A DNA stretch of 64,000 nt, from the NCBI RefSeq assembly GCF_030247185.1, contig NC_080572.1, positions 127,102,405 through 127,166,404 of the forward strand, read 5' to 3'. Positions 1 to 12,500 of the stretch are shown here, piece by piece; positions within the stretch are counted from its first letter, which is position 1, and the number at the start of each line of letters is the position of its first letter. The notes under the pieces were generated by a model, which made no database searches, had not been told where the DNA came from, and saw only the letters and a program-made list of their open reading frames with translations. Source of the stretch: Malaya genurostris (Eukaryota > Arthropoda > Insecta > Diptera > Culicidae). Position numbers and translations under genes: made by a program.

Positions 1-118
1 TGCCTTTCACGCTGCCCACCTGGGTTCAATTCCCGACCCCGCACGTTGGGTCAGAAATTTTTCTGACCCGAAGAGCCGAATGATCCCAAGGTTAAAACCT
101 CTGTAACCTAAACAAAGA
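1..118 (+). mobile_element. tRNA-derived SINE, left-truncated by window edge
   Basis: The first bases contain a Pol III B-box-like core (GGTTCAATTCC, about 25-35) followed by the same body as the complete SINE at 54034-54185 (minus), including the segment reading gaagagccgaatgatcc and the tail that ends in an A-rich run near 118. The A box lies left of the window. Homology to the second copy is visible by eye; the tRNA of origin is not resolved. Confidence 0.7.
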
Positions 119-245
119 AAAAACCTTTCATTCGAACCTAAGCTTGTGAAAATTGGCTGAACGGACTTTGGAGAAATAGAGTTCACGAGTTGATTTTGCA
201 CATTTTACCCCGTAACTCAGGAACCGAAAATCGGATTCAGATGAA
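119..245 (+). repeat. Fragment of a dispersed mosquito-type repeat
   Basis: The text around the phrases tttcattcgaacctaag, gaaaattggctga and ggaaccgaaaatcggattc recurs in altered form near 5340-6080 and 14900-15250. It is non-coding and I cannot name the family. It sits in an intron of the NWD-type gene. Confidence 0.5.
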
Positions 246-612
246 ATTAAATAGCAGGCAACAGCTCTATAATCAATGCATTTCCAATCTAATTTTACAT
301 TGATCATAATCTTAAATCATTTTTTCTAATCAACTAATGTCTGTTTCGTAGTACTATTAATTTACAAGTCCTGTAAATTTCATCATTTTTTTCGTGGTAT
401 CAAGCATACGCCTCTTAAAAACTCGGTCCTTCGCATTGCGGTATGGATGGACATTTCGGTCAAATTATAGGCCTGCACATTTCTTCCGGTCAGAAACAGT
501 TTGCATGTCATCGATGACGGTTCGTTAGGCCTCCGCATGATTTAACAACCCTCTCAGTTTTATTTAGTTTATTTAAAAAACAATCTTCATAATGATTTTG
601 TTTTTTTTTAAG
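246..612 (+). other. Intron of the NWD-type gene, no feature seen
   Basis: AT-rich non-coding sequence that ends in a polypyrimidine tract and AG at 611-612, which I take as the acceptor of the first exon in the window. Nothing else is recognised. Confidence 0.6.
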
Positions 613-3547
613 TGACGATCTTGCCTCCATGGGAATCGATGTCACCTTATTAGACATGTGGTACAAAAAAGATAGCAATGCCGTGCCGCCAATTTCAATA
701 CTACAACCGATATCGTCAATTCTAACCAATTTCATCAATAAGGTACGTAGATGACGTTTGAGATTTGCACAGAAAGTGACAGAAAACATTCCTACGACCA
801 GCGCGTACCGAAGTTACAAGCAGAAGATCAAGCGGTATGGTGGGATACTTTAACGAAAATGCAAAAGCTATTCCGCAAAGGTGCAGCTTCTCTCTATGCA
901 CAGGGGAAGTTGGATAAAGATCAAACACATAACTATTTTATGTCCGGTAAACTTCACGTTACATATGCGAAAATATTATTAATAACTACCAATAGCCGTA
1001 TTTTTTTAGTGACGGAAAGGGAAGTCATTAACGGTCTGTTAAGTGTAAAGAATACCAAGAATCATTGTATTGCCTATCTCCGATACATTAACAATATCAA
1101 TCTACAAAACCTTAAGAAGGCATCCCTTTATGTTGATATTCTGAACAGAAGTTTAGACACGGAAGCATGCAAGCTTCTGGCTGATCTACGAGATGTTCGT
1201 GTACCGAATAGGATCGAAGCATCCAATCTACAAAAGTATACAATTGAGTGGATCGGTCGAGAAGGCTTGGACGTGGAAACTCACGAGGAATATCTAAACC
1301 ACTTCATAACTCATTTTTACAAAAATATTGTCAAGCTTGTAGACCGCGCTATGCGCAAGGAAGATTCCAGTGCACAAGGACAGATAGTAACAGAGATTTT
1401 ACAGCATCTACACGCATGCAATAATTCAGTTAAAGTCTTTTACGGCCGCGAGGATCAACTAAAGCGTATTGAACAATATATGCTAGGACCTAGTGACAAA
1501 CCGCTGGTTTTGTTTGGAGAAGGTGGTTGCGGGAAGACGTCACTGCTATCGAAAAGTGCCGCTCTAACATTTACCGAATGGTTCGCGAAAGTTAGACCTA
1601 TTTGTATCATACGATTCCTTGGAACAACACCTGATTCTAGTGCACTGACTCCTACTTTGATATCAATTTGTCAACAGGCTTGTTGTAAAGCAATAATTTG
1701 ACATCAACTTTTATAATGTTCCTATTCTTTTCAGATATCCTATAACTTTATGTTACCATTTGACCAAATTCCTGACGATCTAGTACCACTCACAGCCCAT
1801 TTTAAACAACTTTTGACATATGCCAGTAAGCAGCAACCCCTGCTGCTTTTCCTTGATTCAGTTGATCAGCTTACGGGAACACAAGACTCAAGCAAAGTTT
1901 CGTGGTTACCAACAAGATTACCACCGCTATGCAAGGTAAATGTTTATTGGCTTCACGTGCTAAAAACTGTCAGTTTTCTTTTTGTACTCCTTACATAGAT
2001 TATCGTGTCATGTGCGGCTGAGGAATCCAATCCAGTTGTTTCTCAAGAATACCACTTGTTGCGCCGCATGATTGATATCGAAGAAAACTTCATTGAAGTG
2101 ACCGCTTTAGGGGAAGATCTGGCTATGAACGTAATTAAAATGTGGATGGCTACAGCATGTCGTGATCTTTCAAACTATCAGTGGCGATTGGTAGCGAACG
2201 CAATAGGAAAATGTTCTCTTCCGATTTTCGTGAAATTAGTTTTTGCCGAAATCTGTAGATGGAGAAGCTACACTCGACCACAAGATACTCATCTTGCCTC
2301 CACAGTAATGGACAGTATAATGATGCTCTTTGAACGGATCGAAATACAACATGGACGGATTCTAGTATTTCATGCTCTAGCCTACATAACTGCTGCTAAA
2401 TCGGGTTTATCGGAGAGCGAGTTGGAAGATTTAATATCGCTTGATGATCGAGTCCTAGATGATGTCTATCAATATCATCTTCCACCCGTACGCCGAATTC
2501 CCCCACTTCTTTGGACACGTATTCGGAACGATCTTCCCAACTATCTTAGTGAACGTGAGGCAGACGGAGTGAACGTTATGAACTGGTATCACAGGCAGTT
2601 TAGAGATGCAGCTAAAGAGCGCTATTTTAAAAACATGAACATGGCAATTTACTTTCACTCGATGATAGCCGATTACTATCTTGGTATATGGGGTGGAAGG
2701 CCTAAACCGTTCAAATATACGGAAATCCAGCGACATCGTTTCGGTTTAACCGATAAAGAAGGTATTGCAGACAGAAAAGTTCCGATTCAACCATTAGTTT
2801 TTACTAATAAGGAAGGAAAGGTTACAAGATACAATTTGAGAAAGGTATACTTTGTTTGATAATGTTCTATATTAGTACACTAATCTTTCAATTAGTTTGG
2901 TGAGCTACCGTTCCACTTGGTCAGGTCACGACGATTTACAGATTTATATGAGAATGTTTTATTCAGCTATGACTGGTTGCATGCCAAACTTTCTAGTTGC
3001 CCTCTGCAAGCTGTACTTGCAGATTTCGAAGACGCTTCAATTAACATCGATGATAAAGATGCCAAGCGAGAACTAATGCTAGTAGCTGATGCTTTACGTT
3101 TGGGTGGCGCCATACTCGGTGTTTACCCCAACATGCTGGCGGCCCAATTGGTCGGTCGTCTGCTACCGGAAATTGGTGGAAATCCTAATATAAAGATGTT
3201 ACTAGAAGCGTGCGATAAATCGGGCCCAAAAGATTCTGCTTTGATTCCACTGAACCATTGTCTTCACACACCGGGCGGTCCACTAAAGGTAATACGGTCG
3301 TTATCGGAATGTATAATCATTTCTGTTTATCTCTCTGCTAAATTTCGTATCTGATGTCACAGTACTCGCTCGAAGGGCATCAGTTTGCTGTGTTTGGATT
3401 CTGTCTTACTAGTGATTATCGCTATATGGTTTCAATCTCGACTCGATTTATCACTTGGGATTTGTCCACTTCCGACCTAACACGTGATGTAAATCCTGGA
3501 GTAGAAGGAATCATGCAGCAATTGCTTCTTAGTCCGGATAATAAATG
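613..3547 (+). CDS. NWD-type gene, NACHT half (exons 1-7 of those in window)
   Basis: Seven exons separated by introns of 59, 63, 57, 63, 51 and 74 bp. The opening residues DDLASMGIDVTLLDMWYKKD match the N-terminal region of NWD proteins that precedes the ATPase. The P-loop GEGGCGKTS falls near base 1520 and the acidic Walker B strand near 1845. The long helical segment after it (1999-3288) corresponds to the NACHT winged-helix and superhelical part. Two introns (947-1009 and 1936-1998) have lengths divisible by three, so an open-frame scan reads through the first; the conserved flanks MS and VTEREV show it is spliced. The first WD-like repeat begins in exon 7 (YSLEGHQFAVFGFCLTSDYR). Confidence 0.88.
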
Positions 3548-6500
3548 GTGAGTACTAGGTACGATGACGTACTTCATAACTGCGATTATCTTCCAATTTA
3601 TCATTGACACGCATAACATTATTATTGCATGTATTTGGCTAATTCTAAAACTATTGCATTGGGTCCCAAATATGAGACACACATTTCAAATAATTCTACA
3701 AAGCGTTGAAATGTATATTTTTCACCGATTGCATGATGTTCCATATTTGGGACGCATTCTCAACTCACAAAAAAAATTTCTTAGAATTTTCTTCATATCG
3801 AGAGAAGTTAGCGGCATCTACCTGACACAAATCGAGAATTTCGCACACAGCTGATTTCTGCTATTTTCAAAAAAAAAATCCAGAAGCACTCTATACTTAT
3901 GAAATAACTTGAATTTTTTTTTGTTTTGTAACTTATCTTACTAATAATTAAAAAAAACTTTGAACCTCGTGATTTTCGGAACTTTTAATGCACAGTGTCC
4001 CATATATAGGACAGACTGTTTTTACACCCCTAAAGGGGTAGTTTTGTCGGGGAATTTTTTTAGTATTTTTCCCGTGTTCAGGACCACTTAAACTATCGAA
4101 AAATAATTTTCTGGCTGTTTTGGAAAAATCGTGCAAATAAGGGTTAAACAATAGTTCCTACAAACATAATACTATTGAAACTAAATCAAAGCTATGTTTT
4201 GATCTATATTCAGATACTGAATTCGATATTTTGCTTGATCGTTAAATCGGCATAACTGAAGACCCTGTCAAAGTGAAATGGAGTGGTAACTTTTTTTAAA
4301 TGATTTGAGATTCGTGCGCCTTCATTTCCCCTTATGATTTTTGTGTGGATTCATTATATAAGCTAAATTCAAGACATTTCATTCATATTCGCAAGACTAG
4401 TGTTTCAAACACTCTTTCTCAAATATTCCGGTTCAATCTGTTTTCTGATTTTTAACAAAATATGCTAGTTTAACCAATTGTTTATTCGTTCAAATTAAAT
4501 TAATCGTGTTTAAGCCTAAAATGTGTATTAAATTATACCTAAAATTTAAAATCGAAAAAAGAGTGTTTTTGATTTAGTCATCTTTTATTTCAAGATAGGT
4601 AATTATATTCCCTTAGTTAGGGATTCACCTAAATTTTTAAAATCGTTTTTTTTAGTGTAGAAGTCGATAAGGATTTTTTTAAATATTTTTTTTCGAATAT
4701 TTTATTAATTTTGTAAAAATCACTTAACTTTTTTGCAGGATTTTGCATTTTCAAAATCGCCTTTTCAAAAATAAGGTGAAATAATTTGACCTTTTCCAAA
4801 AGACAGTCTAGATCAGTTTTAGAAAAACAATGTCTGCAAAGTGGCTTTTTGTGACAAAGTCTACATGTACAGAAAGTGTCATGTCATAAGCCAGTACCAT
4901 AGAATCGTTACGTATGTGTTCCTTTCACCTTCAATTTTACAGTACCTTTTGCCTTCTATTTCACACTTTCGTGTAGAATCAAAATTACATCCTTGGAAAT
5001 AGCAACGAGATTTTTTTTATTTTTCTTTTTTTTGTAACTATGCTTGCCCTTCAGCGATTTAAAATCATTGACATTAGCAACATTTTATAGCGATTCACTA
5101 ACTTAGTTACGAACTTTTACGTTGTCTTCATGAATTGTGCAACAGCTGGTTGAATCCAATTAGTTCATATTTTAAACGAATATAAAAAAAAATCGAGGCG
5201 TAATCAACATTCATATACAAAAATATGTCATATATTGACTGAATTCGACTAACAGCTAATTCCTTTCTTGGAACAATGAAGTACTAAGGTTCCCTCTATA
5301 CCATATAAAAATAGATTCAAATGAAAGGCCCTAAGTCCCAAACCCTGCTACATAAATTCAGCCTGATCCGACTTCCGGTTGAATCCATTTAGTTCATATT
5401 TTAAACGAATATAAAAAATCAAGGCGTAATCAACTTTCATATACAAAAATATGTCATAGATTGACTGAATTCGACTAACAGCTAATTCCTTTCTTGAAAC
5501 AATCAAGTACTAAGGTTCCCTCTATACCATATAAAAATAGATTCAAATGAAAGGCCCTAAGTCCCAAAGCTTGCTATATAAATTCAACCTGATCCGACTT
5601 CCGGTTCCTAAATGACGGAGTAAAATGAGCAGAAAATAAAAAAAAAATGTGCACTCGATGTTATTAGAGACTGCTAAACCAATTTTTACAAGCTTAGGTT
5701 CAAATGAAAGGTCAATCCCATAGAACCCTAATAATTTTTATTCAGATACAAATTCCAATTACGGAATAATAGGCTGATTAATATAAAAATTTCATTTTCA
5801 GGAGCGTGTTTTTATACATGACACAGAAAAATAGAGCAAAATACTTCCAACTAACTGTATAATACTTCAATTAAACGGGTTGAACCAAACACACTAATTT
5901 GGGTATACCGGATCTTCGCTGCCGGTTTTGGAAGTACCGAAAAAGATAATCGTGTACCCCAAACCGGAAATCACTATAATTTCTCAGAAACAAACTTTGA
6001 TTTAAATGAAAGGTATTATGTTCCCAAAGTCAGTATAAAATGTTGTCCATATCCTACTTCCGGTTCCGGAACTATAGAGTTAAAAGTGTATGAAATTGCA
6101 ACCCGTCATTTAGAGCGATAATGCAAAAACATGATTAATTCACCTAGCAGTGAGATGATACCTCATCAAAATTTAGAATATTTAGGCAGCAGTTTTTATA
6201 TTCCATGTAAACTTATTAATATCCATGCGAAATATCGATTCGAGAAAAATTTTTTGAGAATATCAAATGCCCTGAAATGGACCATTTAGTTTGTTGGGGT
6301 TAATGATGAAAGGTTCTGATCATGTTCATCCAGTACTCCACAATCGAAGTCATCATGCCTTTTCCTCGAATGCGAAGAACCAGCAGAATTGAGTGGCATA
6401 CGAAACTCGGCCCACCTGGTTTCGAATTATTTCTACAAAGTATGAGAATACTCTATATTTGAAACCATAAAACCATCCCTTTGAATCTTGGTGTGTGCAA

Positions 6501-9500
6501 ATCGATTAAAAGCAAAGCTTCGGTATTATATTCCTTTGTTCCTACACAAAAATCACAGAATTGCTGAAGTAAATGATGCTTAATGGTAATAACCAAATCA
6601 TGTATATAATAGGGCTGAAATGTCTCCACTTGTGACTGAACACCCAATTTAAATCTTAATAATTTAATTTTAATTCATATTCCAATAAATATTTATTAAG
6701 AAAATGAAAAAAAAATATTCCTTTATTGGAATTTGACCTTCTGTTGGAACAGACTTCGCAACCGATTCTAAGTGTAAAGAACCGTTGCATGACTAGTGTT
6801 ACGATCCTACTTACACTGAGAATCTTTCCAGATAAGAATTCGAACATATGACTGCTGGCTTATAAGCCCAATGCCCTTCGCATGAAACGCCAATCTCGGT
6901 GAACACCGAATAAGCATTCCCCTAAGATGTCAAAGTAAGTTCCGCATTAGAGGTTTGGTTCATTGGCTATTTAGAATGATTCCGGAACCGTTATTCAGTG
7001 TAACCCAAAACTGCTCGCATCGCCATGAATTAACATGACGAACATATTGGAATAGTTTTGAGCCCAACTTACCTTGTTCTAGGTCGACGATTCATAGACT
7101 AGGGCGCTGGTTCATTAATTCAGATGTCGTATGTTCGAGTCCTGTCTTGGAAGGATTCTTTCATATAAATCTAAGTTTGTATATGTGTATACCTAATCTA
7201 AACTAACCTAACCTAACTCTATCTGTAAAGCGTTCTAATAATGGCATGTTCAGAAGTTGAACAATTAGTTTTGAACCTGTTGTGTGTGTGTTTTAAAATT
7301 TCTGCTCGATTGTTTCTTACTCAGCAATCGTATGTATGTACATAAGAAATTCTAGTCCATGGAGGTAGATTCAGAATCATTTTTAAAAATTTGTTGTGAA
7401 CGAATTGGAGCTTGTTTTTGTTACATTTTGCGCAATTTTTACAAACTGAAACTGCATACTCATTGACTAAATAAACTATTTACCAAAAACAGCTAGTTTG
7501 TTTTGAGGTGACAATTTAGATTTTCTGTTAATCATCTCAATAAAATGTTGCATATTAACACTATTTTGTCCACCTAAAGAGAAACTTGCTATCCATGGTC
7601 AGTCCTAGATAAGCTGCCTCATTCAACCAATCTATTTCGGAGCCATTTATTTCAATTCTGTTATTCACAGGTGGAAAAAGTAAGGGAGATTTAGAGTGGG
7701 GAAATATGACAGCTTGAGTTTTAGTTCCATTCAGTGTTGGTGATTGCTGAAAATTTAACAGAAGCTGCTCGATTTTTATCTATATTGTATACAACATTTT
7801 CAATCCGGTAGAAGATGCTACAAGAATTCGAGTCTCTCAATGCATGAACCTCGAGAGAATTTTTCTACATTTCTTCGCTCCACATCATACTCTGGGTATT
7901 TCATGGCCCTTAAAAAAAATTTCAGTCTGATAATGATCGCCGCTGTGTGGAATTTACCAAGAGAGAATCGCAAGTTGACAATTATCGCAGAAAATCGAGT
8001 CGATGATTCAACTTGATGATTCTCATACTAGGTTGCAATATTTCAAAACCCTTGTGTGGAGCATTCACATATATTTTCATAGACACAACTTATACAAAGA
8101 TTATATGCACATAGTTAGAATAAGCGGCAATAGTAAAATGATTCTATCGCAATTATCAACTGCCCATGCAGAATCGGATCGCGAAACGAGAATAAGCGAC
8201 CGTTTGTTGCTTCAGAGAGGATCCCCACAGCAGCGTGCTAACCTTTGATTCTCAGAAATGTCATCGAGAGAAATTCGCTCTCGCACTGGTGTCGATTCTA
8301 TGTTAAATGAACCATGCCGGGTTTTTGTTGTTGCGATGATTTCCAACTCTCTTTGATGGCACTGATTCAATCGGTGAAGAGTTGCCAGTGAACGTTCTTT
8401 GATACGATAAAAACCATCCTTGGTTGCAATATTTAAAAACCCTTGTGTGGAGCATTCACATACATTTTCATAGACACAAATTATACAAAGGTCATAAGCA
8501 CATAGTTAGAATAAGCGGCAATAGTAAAATGATTCTATCGCAATTATCCACTGCCCATACAGAATCGGATCGCGAAACGAGAATAAGCGACCGTTTGTTG
8601 CTTCAGAGAGAATCCCCACAGCAGTGTGCTAGCCGTTGATTCTCAGACGGTTCACCGAAAGAAATTCACTCTCGCACTAGTGTCTATTCTATGTTAAATG
8701 TACCATGCCGGTTATTTTGTTGTTGCGATGATTTCCGATTCTCTTTGATGGCACCGATTTAATCGTGGAAGAGTTGCGAGTGAGCATTCTTTGATACGAT
8801 AAAAGCCATCCTTGGTTCCATTGATGCATATTTTCCAACTGCTGAAATAATCAACCAATAAATCCATTCCTCTTTGAATTTTTGTTTTCTAATGAACAAA
8901 TTACGCGGTCTTTGTAGATGACGGAGGTGCCATTGGCAAACAGTGAGAGTACGCCATCACCCGGAAGGGCCGGAATATCTGACGTGAAAATATTGAATAA
9001 TATTGGGCCAAGAATACTACCTTGAAGAACACCAGCGGGAACATGAAATTTATCTGATGATAAGTTGTTAACAAAGACTTCGAAACTTCTGTTTGACAGA
9101 TAGTTTCTAATTATTTTTACCAGGGAGGTTGGAAAGTTGAGATGATGCATTTTTTGAATTAGGCAATCGTGCCAGACATTGTCAAACGCTTTTTCAACGT
9201 CTAACAAAATCATGTCAGCTGTTTTCGAAACAGCTTTATTCCTTGAGAGGGTGTTGTTGACTCTGACCTACTGGTGAATAGTAGAACGACCTATTCTAAA
9301 CTCAAATGGTTCTTCAGGAAAAGTGTTATTGGTGTCTGCAAACTCTAACAAACGGAGCAATATTGTTTTTTCGAACATTCTGGACAGTGCAGATAGGACA
9401 CTGATCGGACGATAGCTCTTCGAGCAGATAGGATCCTTTCCAGGCTTTTTTATTTTGGATTACTTTGGCCACTTTTCAACTAGAGGGAAAGTAGCTAAGC

Positions 9501-12500
9501 ACCAAACATTGGTTAAAAATAAAAGCAAGATGTTGAAAAAATCTAACGATAAGGTGTTTGAGCTCTATGTTGAAAATAGAGTCAGCACCCGGAGCTTTCA
9601 TATTTTCTGACCTTTTGATGCATTTTTCGATTCTTTTTCTGTGATTCTGTGATTAGCAGCAAATATAGAAGGAATTCTATCAACAGTTTCAACAGTGGCT
9701 GAGGCCCTTATTACCGTTCTCACTTCCACTTTCACATTCACTTCACTTACATGTCACTTCACTTGATTTTCCCTATTACCAGTATCACACACAGTGAAAT
9801 AATCACCGTAGCAAAAAAAAAACATTTTTCCAACAAAATTTTGTTGATGTTATGTTCGTAATAACAACAAGCTCATCTAAGTAATTACTTTTTTCTCTGA
9901 AGTGACTTTTGTGAATAAAGACCTACATTCACTTCACTTAGTTTTCACCGTGAAGTGATAACGACAATAAGGTAAAATTTACTTTACTCGGTTTTTACCG
10001 TGAAGTGATACCGGTAATAAGGGCGTGAAACAGTAGTTTCGTGAGGACTGACCATGTCTTGACCGAGACGGTGGGAACTAACAATGTATTGACCTAAAGC
10101 AGTAGCTTTTTCAACCGTTGTTATGAGCAAACAGTCATCCAGACGAAGAAGTGGTATCGGTTTCAGCTTGTTTTTAAGAAGTTTGACAATTTCCAAAAAG
10201 CTTTAGAATAGTTAGGGGCTGTCCATAAAAGACGTCACCCGCAAGGGGGAGGGGGGTGTTTCATAAAACGTGACCTTTTGTGACAGGGGGAAGGGGGGGG
10301 GGGGAGGTTTTTGGAATGTGACGTCCAATATTTTCAATGAGCGCATTTTTTAAATACCTAATTATGTTACTGCTTTGCGCTATTTCCTGAAAAAATCTCC
10401 ACAATAAACGTTTACATTCTATAGGAAAACGTGTATTTGTTAATGTAAAAGTTTATTCTTGTAAATTCGGAAATGAATGATGCAGGAAATCATTTCTGTT
10501 GTGATCAGCAAAAGTGCACGGAGGAGCGAGTAAATAAGCGAAATTAATAAATATGCCTAATATGGGTAAAAAAAAATGAATTCAAACGGTTTAATTTAAG
10601 TTATGCACTGACAATTTTTTCAGTAATTTGATTTTCTAGCATTGATAATAGTATATCATAAGAATTTCTCTTATCTGATTCTGATGCAGTTTATTCAATT
10701 GTACTCTATTTGAAAAAAAGCGGGAGATCAACGATTTCAGACGTTGATCATGTCATGTCTTATCTTGATCATATGTGATTTTCCTCCATCAACATCAAAG
10801 CTTATCGAATCATCCAATGATTGAACTTACATAAATCAAGAATCATTTTAGCTCAAAATCACTACCCATTGTGTGACGGAAGATCAATACCGATATTGAT
10901 CGATGTGATTTAAAATTCACTGATCAACTGATCATGAATAGAATCTCCGGCAGTGATCTCGTTTTGATGAGGTTTTGGTCTTCATTTTCTCAGCCCTGTA
11001 TGCTACACTCAGAAAATATTATTCTTTACCTAATACAATAATATATCTGTGTACCCCTAGGAAGAACAAAACAGATGATTTAAATGTTTCATCAATTCCA
11101 ACGAAATACTTTTGTTAATTTATATAACTGATAATAATAAAATAATTCCAATGATTTTGTAGTTTTAGGGATATTTTTTAATCTAATGACAGCATGTTAT
11201 AAATCCCATTTTCCATCAAATTTGTATGGTTTGTCATAGATATTGAGAATGTATTGAGATGAATTTTATTTATTTTGAATTCGTGACATGTGACATAGGG
11301 GGGGTGGGGGGTCTTTTCTTCTGTGACAATTTGTGACAAAGGGCGGATGGGGAGTCAAAAATCGTCAAAGCGTGACGTCTTTTATGGACAGCCCCTTATC
11401 TAGCTTACTGATATGGTCTGAAAAATCCTTGTTCTTAATATCGTTTTTTTGCCTAATTATGTTAGAGAGATTATTAGCTGAAGTCCTGTTCTCTGGTACT
11501 GCCTTCAATAAATATTTCTTAAGCTAATCAATGTTTTAGTGGTAGAATCAATGGTGATAGATTTACGGAATATTGGTATTCCTCTTATGTTTACTTCACG
11601 AGCTCTGGCGATGGCACATCCAACTTCATCTAGTTGTCTGTCGATGTCCTCTGCTAATTCTGGATGCACGGAACCACCCGCGATCTCATTTCAACCAGAA
11701 TATTAGTTGATTTTCTGAATTCAATTGGTTAAAATTTGGTACAACTAATCGATTGTTGTTTTAACCAAACTGTCATTTTTGTTTTTCGATGCTGTCAATT
11801 AGTGAGGACACATACCTTTCAATTTCAACAAATATATTAGTTGAAATAACTGCTGTTGTTATTGAAACAAAATTCTGTTAGTTGAAAAATAAATCGATTT
11901 TATTTGTTTTAGACATTGCAAATAGTTGAATCAACTCGAACAATGCTATTAATTTGCGAAAATAATCAAAATCTGACACACGTCATGATCTATTTGAAAT
12001 AAGTTCGGTATGTTGAAATTCATGAAATAAATATCGTTATTAAAATATAAACAGTATTTTATATTGACATGTAATATCATTAGGGCTGGGAAAACCACCG
12101 ATCACTGCTAATTTCAAGTGATCTTAACCAAGGAATAAATTATCATTACGAAATCAGAACTGATCTGATCTCTACACGGAACCACCCGCGATCCCATTTC
12201 AACCAGAATATTAGTTGATTTTCTGAATTCGATTGGTTAAAATTTGGTACAACTAATCGATTGTTGTTCTAACTAAACTGTCATTTTTGTTTTTCGATTA
12301 GCAGATACGATGGTTGAAACAACTAATTTAACTGTTTGAAAAAAATGCTGTCAATTAGTGAGGACACATACCTTTCAATTTCAACTCATATTTTAGTTGA
12401 AATAATTGGTGTTGTTATTGACACAAAATTCTGTTAGTTGAAAAATAAATCGATTTCATTTGTTTTAGACATTGCAAATAGTTGAATCAACTCGAACAAT

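Larger units (their letters stand above)
7570..11690 (-). mobile_element. Degenerate jockey-clade LINE (RT ORF remnant) with nested insertions
   Basis: Reads right to left. Near 11690-11400 is the pre-RT segment (HPELAEDIDRQLDEVGCAIA, then ENRTSANNLSNI); 9650-9240 holds the early RT blocks (SYRPISVLSALSRMFEK); 9213-8851 the catalytic core; and 7760-7570 the piece NGTKTQAVIFPHSKSPLLF. Frames are broken by stops and shifts. Three insertions interrupt it: MITE 10215-11395, MITE 9705-10023, and the block containing the 391-bp tandem repeat (about 7757-8838). It lies antisense in the NWD intron and is dead. Confidence 0.8.

Noticed and set aside
1..120. A functional tRNA gene at the window start (and at 54034-54185)
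   Set aside because: Only B-box and A-box-like words with a non-tRNA body and A-tail, and in the complete copy a target duplication; these are SINEs.
751..801. ATG at 751 as the start of the NWD-type protein
   Set aside because: It lies in a 59-bp intron (743-801). The upstream exon 613-742 carries conserved NWD sequence in phase, so the real start is further left, outside the window.
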